Positions 62,411 through 64,000 of a stretch of DNA of 64,000 bases are shown in pieces; position 1 is the first letter of the stretch; each line of letters begins with the position of its first letter. A model generated the notes under the pieces. It had not been told where the DNA came from and searched no databases. It saw nothing but the letters and a program-made list of their open reading frames with translations. The position numbers were made by a program, and so were the translations under genes. The DNA is from Bacillota bacterium (lineage in GTDB: Bacteria > Bacillota > Sulfobacillia > Sulfobacillales > Sulfobacillaceae): NCBI GenBank assembly GCA_023511625.1, contig JAIMBD010000002.1:124001-188000 (forward strand), written 5' to 3'.

Positions 62411-63345
62411 GGCCGGGCCTCTTCGCAAAACCCCTGAGCAGCTCCGATCGCGTCCCGAACGCACTCAAACCCCAATGCCCGGAGCGTTGCCGGCAACGCC
62501 TCGATCACCGCCTCCATGCGTCCGGGGTCGCGGAACGTTACCGTGCCCATCATCACGGCGGTGGCCCCGGCCATCAGAAACTCCACCACATCCTCGGCGC
62601 TCTCGATGCCGCCGATGCCGATAATCGGGATGTGCACCGACTGCGCCACCTCCCACACCACCCGAAGGGCAATCGGCTTGATAGCCGGTCCCGAAAGGCC
62701 TCCCGTCACGGCCCCCAGCGCCGGGCGCCGACGCTTAAGGTCGATGGCCATCCCGATGACGGTATTGATGGCAGACAGGGCATCGGCTCCGGCCGCCGCG
62801 ACCGCTTGGGCGATGGCCACGGGATCGGAGACGTTGGGCGAAAGTTTGACAATCACCGGGCGCCGGGTGACCGCCCGCACGGCCCGCGTCACGGCCGCCG
62901 CATGGTCCGGATCCTGCCCGAAGCTGATGCCCCCCTCCTTGACATTGGGGCAGGAGATATTGACCTCGATGGCATCGATGCCCGCCTCGCGTTCGAGGCG
63001 CTCGACCACCCGCGCGTACTCGTCTATCGTGCGCCCGATGACGTTGGCGATGACCCGAGTCTGGGCGCGGCGCAAGAAGGGCAGATCCTCGCGGCAGAAC
63101 ACCTCCACTCCAGGATTCTGCAACCCGATGGAGTTGAGTAACCCTGCAGCCGTTTCCCACACCCGCGGCGGCGGGTTACCCGGCCACGGGTCCCAGGACA
63201 CCCCCTTGGCGGCCACTGCCCCCAACCGCGCCAGGTTGACGTACGGCGCGTATTCCGGTCCAAACCCGAAGGTGCCGGAGGCGGCGATGATCGGGTTGGG
63301 CAGCGCCATCCCCGCAACCTCGACCGCCAGCGGATTGTCGCTCAC
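62407..63345 (-). CDS. pyrD: Dihydroorotate dehydrogenase B, catalytic subunit
   Basis: 312 residues, class 1B. FMN enzyme with catalytic cysteine in EVNISCPNVKEGG. MALPNPIIAASGTFGFG, GLQNPGVEVF and IPIIGIGGIESAEDVVEFLMAGA are class 1B marks. It needs PyrK to pass electrons to NAD. The GTG at 63345 overlaps the pyrK stop as GTGA; the longer frame lies inside pyrK. Confidence 0.96.
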   Translation of the reverse strand: MSDNPLAVEVAGMALPNPIIAASGTFGFGPEYAPYVNLARLGAVAAKGVSWDPWPGNPPPRVWETAAGLLNSIGLQNPGVEVFCREDLPFLRRAQTRVIANVIGRTIDEYARVVERLEREAGIDAIEVNISCPNVKEGGISFGQDPDHAAAVTRAVRAVTRRPVIVKLSPNVSDPVAIAQAVAAAGADALSAINTVIGMAIDLKRRRPALGAVTGGLSGPAIKPIALRVVWEVAQSVHIPIIGIGGIESAEDVVEFLMAGATAVMMGTVTFRDPGRMEAVIEALPATLRALGFECVRDAIGAAQGFCEEARP

Positions 63346-64000
63346 TCCAGCCGCACCTCCTCGGCCAAGAACACCGGGCCGTCGCAGCAGACGCGTCGCC
63401 AGGGGGGCCACGTCGCCCGATCGGCCGCCGGCACCACGCACGCCAAACAGGCTCCCACGCCACAGCCCATGCGCTGCTCCAACCCGAGATAACAGGGTCC
63501 ATGCCCCTGAACGGCTGCCGCGACGGCCGCCAACATCGGCGTGGGGCCGCACGCGTAGACCTGTCCTTGGGGGTGACTCGCGAGCCATCGCCGCAAGGGG
63601 CCGAGGACCGTTCCCGCTTCGCCGAGACTGCCATCGTCGGTCGTCACCCACGGTTCGGCCCCGCCGGCGCGGAAATCTTCCACCATCACCACCGCCTCGC
63701 GCGTGCGGGCACCGGCGATGACTGTGATGGGAGCGCGTAAAGACGCCTTCCACCGCGCCCAGGCCGCAAAGAGGGGAGGAATCCCCACTCCACCGCCCAC
63801 AAGACACCAGGGCCGGTCGGGTTCCGGAGGCGGGAACCCGCGCCCCAAGGGGCCCAAGAGGTCCAACGGCTCCCCTTCCCGCCGGGCGGCAAGCCACGCC
63901 GTTCCCCGGCCCACTACCCGAAACAAGACGGCGGCAAGCCCGCTCGCGGGGTCCAACCGGGAGAAGGACAGCGGCCGTCTTAACGTGCCCTCGGTGAGAA
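63342..64000 (-). CDS. pyrK: Dihydroorotate dehydrogenase B electron-transfer subunit (partial)
   Basis: The frame is open to the window edge; LTEGTLRRPLSFSRLDPASG is read there, so the N-terminus lies beyond it. An FAD domain with LRRPLS and an NAD-binding YACGPTPMLAAV is followed by the [2Fe-2S] site MGCGVGACLACVV and VCCDGPVF. It couples PyrD to NAD. The order pyrK-pyrD-pyrF-pyrE is that of B. subtilis. Confidence 0.95.
   Translation of the reverse strand, partial: LTEGTLRRPLSFSRLDPASGLAAVLFRVVGRGTAWLAARREGEPLDLLGPLGRGFPPPEPDRPWCLVGGGVGIPPLFAAWARWKASLRAPITVIAGARTREAVVMVEDFRAGGAEPWVTTDDGSLGEAGTVLGPLRRWLASHPQGQVYACGPTPMLAAVAAAVQGHGPCYLGLEQRMGCGVGACLACVVPAADRATWPPWRRVCCDGPVFLAEEVRLE

Noticed and set aside
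1-64000. CRISPR array, rRNA, tRNA, prophage or intact IS
   Set aside because: No spaced direct repeats, no rRNA or tRNA signatures and no transposase or integrase motifs were seen.

Overview
The window is a GC-rich chromosomal segment (roughly two thirds G+C by eye) from an aerobic, endospore-forming member of the Bacillota. The lineage is an inference. The chain remA-rpoZ-coaBC-priA-def-fmt-rsmB-rlmN-prpC-prkC-rsgA-rpe-spoVM, followed by rpmB-asp23-recG, is the order known from Bacillus subtilis. Sporulation genes are present: a 28-residue SpoVM-like gene, prkA-yhbH-spoVR and a YIEGIA protein. A Rieske/cytochrome b/cytochrome bc complex and a form I CO dehydrogenase indicate aerobic respiration. 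The base composition suggests a deep-branching high-GC group such as the Thermaerobacter, Sulfobacillus or Symbiobacterium relatives, but this was not tested. No rRNA, tRNA, CRISPR array, prophage or intact insertion sequence was seen.

Layout. (1) 1-2700: end of a dienelactone hydrolase gene with a terminator, then recG and asp23 on the minus strand. (2) 2745-2936: rpmB on the plus strand with its own promoter and terminator. (3) 3005-16251: a minus-strand housekeeping operon from remA to hslO, with many four-base start/stop overlaps and a TTGACA/TATCAT promoter upstream of remA. (4) 16468-20686: DedA, dapF and a calcium-type P-ATPase (YloB). (5) 20978-22310: a cysteine-rich, probably surface or spore protein, a very stable hairpin and about 0.7 kb without a recognisable gene. 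(6) 22311-29090: coxM-coxS-coxL and an XdhC-YHS maturation protein, divergent from a GAF histidine kinase and a NarL-type regulator. (7) 29366-38728: CAP-domain protein, citrate synthase, Nudix ADP-ribose pyrophosphatase, zinc-ribbon membrane protein, spoVR-yhbH-prkA and glycerate kinase. (8) 38805-43136: CorA, YIEGIA and its partner, a peptidase MA-type protein and small membrane proteins. (9) 43163-53191: a minus-strand run qcrA-qcrB-qcrC-HhH glycosylase-aspC-murD-typA-short dnaE. (10) 53331-59290: cation antiporter, trmL, a 51-residue ORF, D-amino acid transaminase, pyruvate kinase and an MFS exporter. (11) 59514-64000: rqcH (yloA) and the pyrimidine genes pyrK-pyrD-pyrF-pyrE.

How the parts fit. 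The ends match one continuous B. subtilis region (pyr ... yloA-yloB ... remA ... recG). Here about 39 kb of cox, respiratory, spore and metabolic genes lies between yloA and yloB. gmk is missing between remA and rpoZ, and fakA/sdaA are missing between asp23 and recG. CO oxidation by CoxMSL could feed electrons through menaquinol into the Qcr complex encoded about 25 kb away, and the divergent two-component system is the obvious candidate regulator. Many starts are GTG or TTG, often overlapping the upstream stop codon, and prpC may use an even rarer start. Several promoters are of the extended -10 type (TGnTATnAT).
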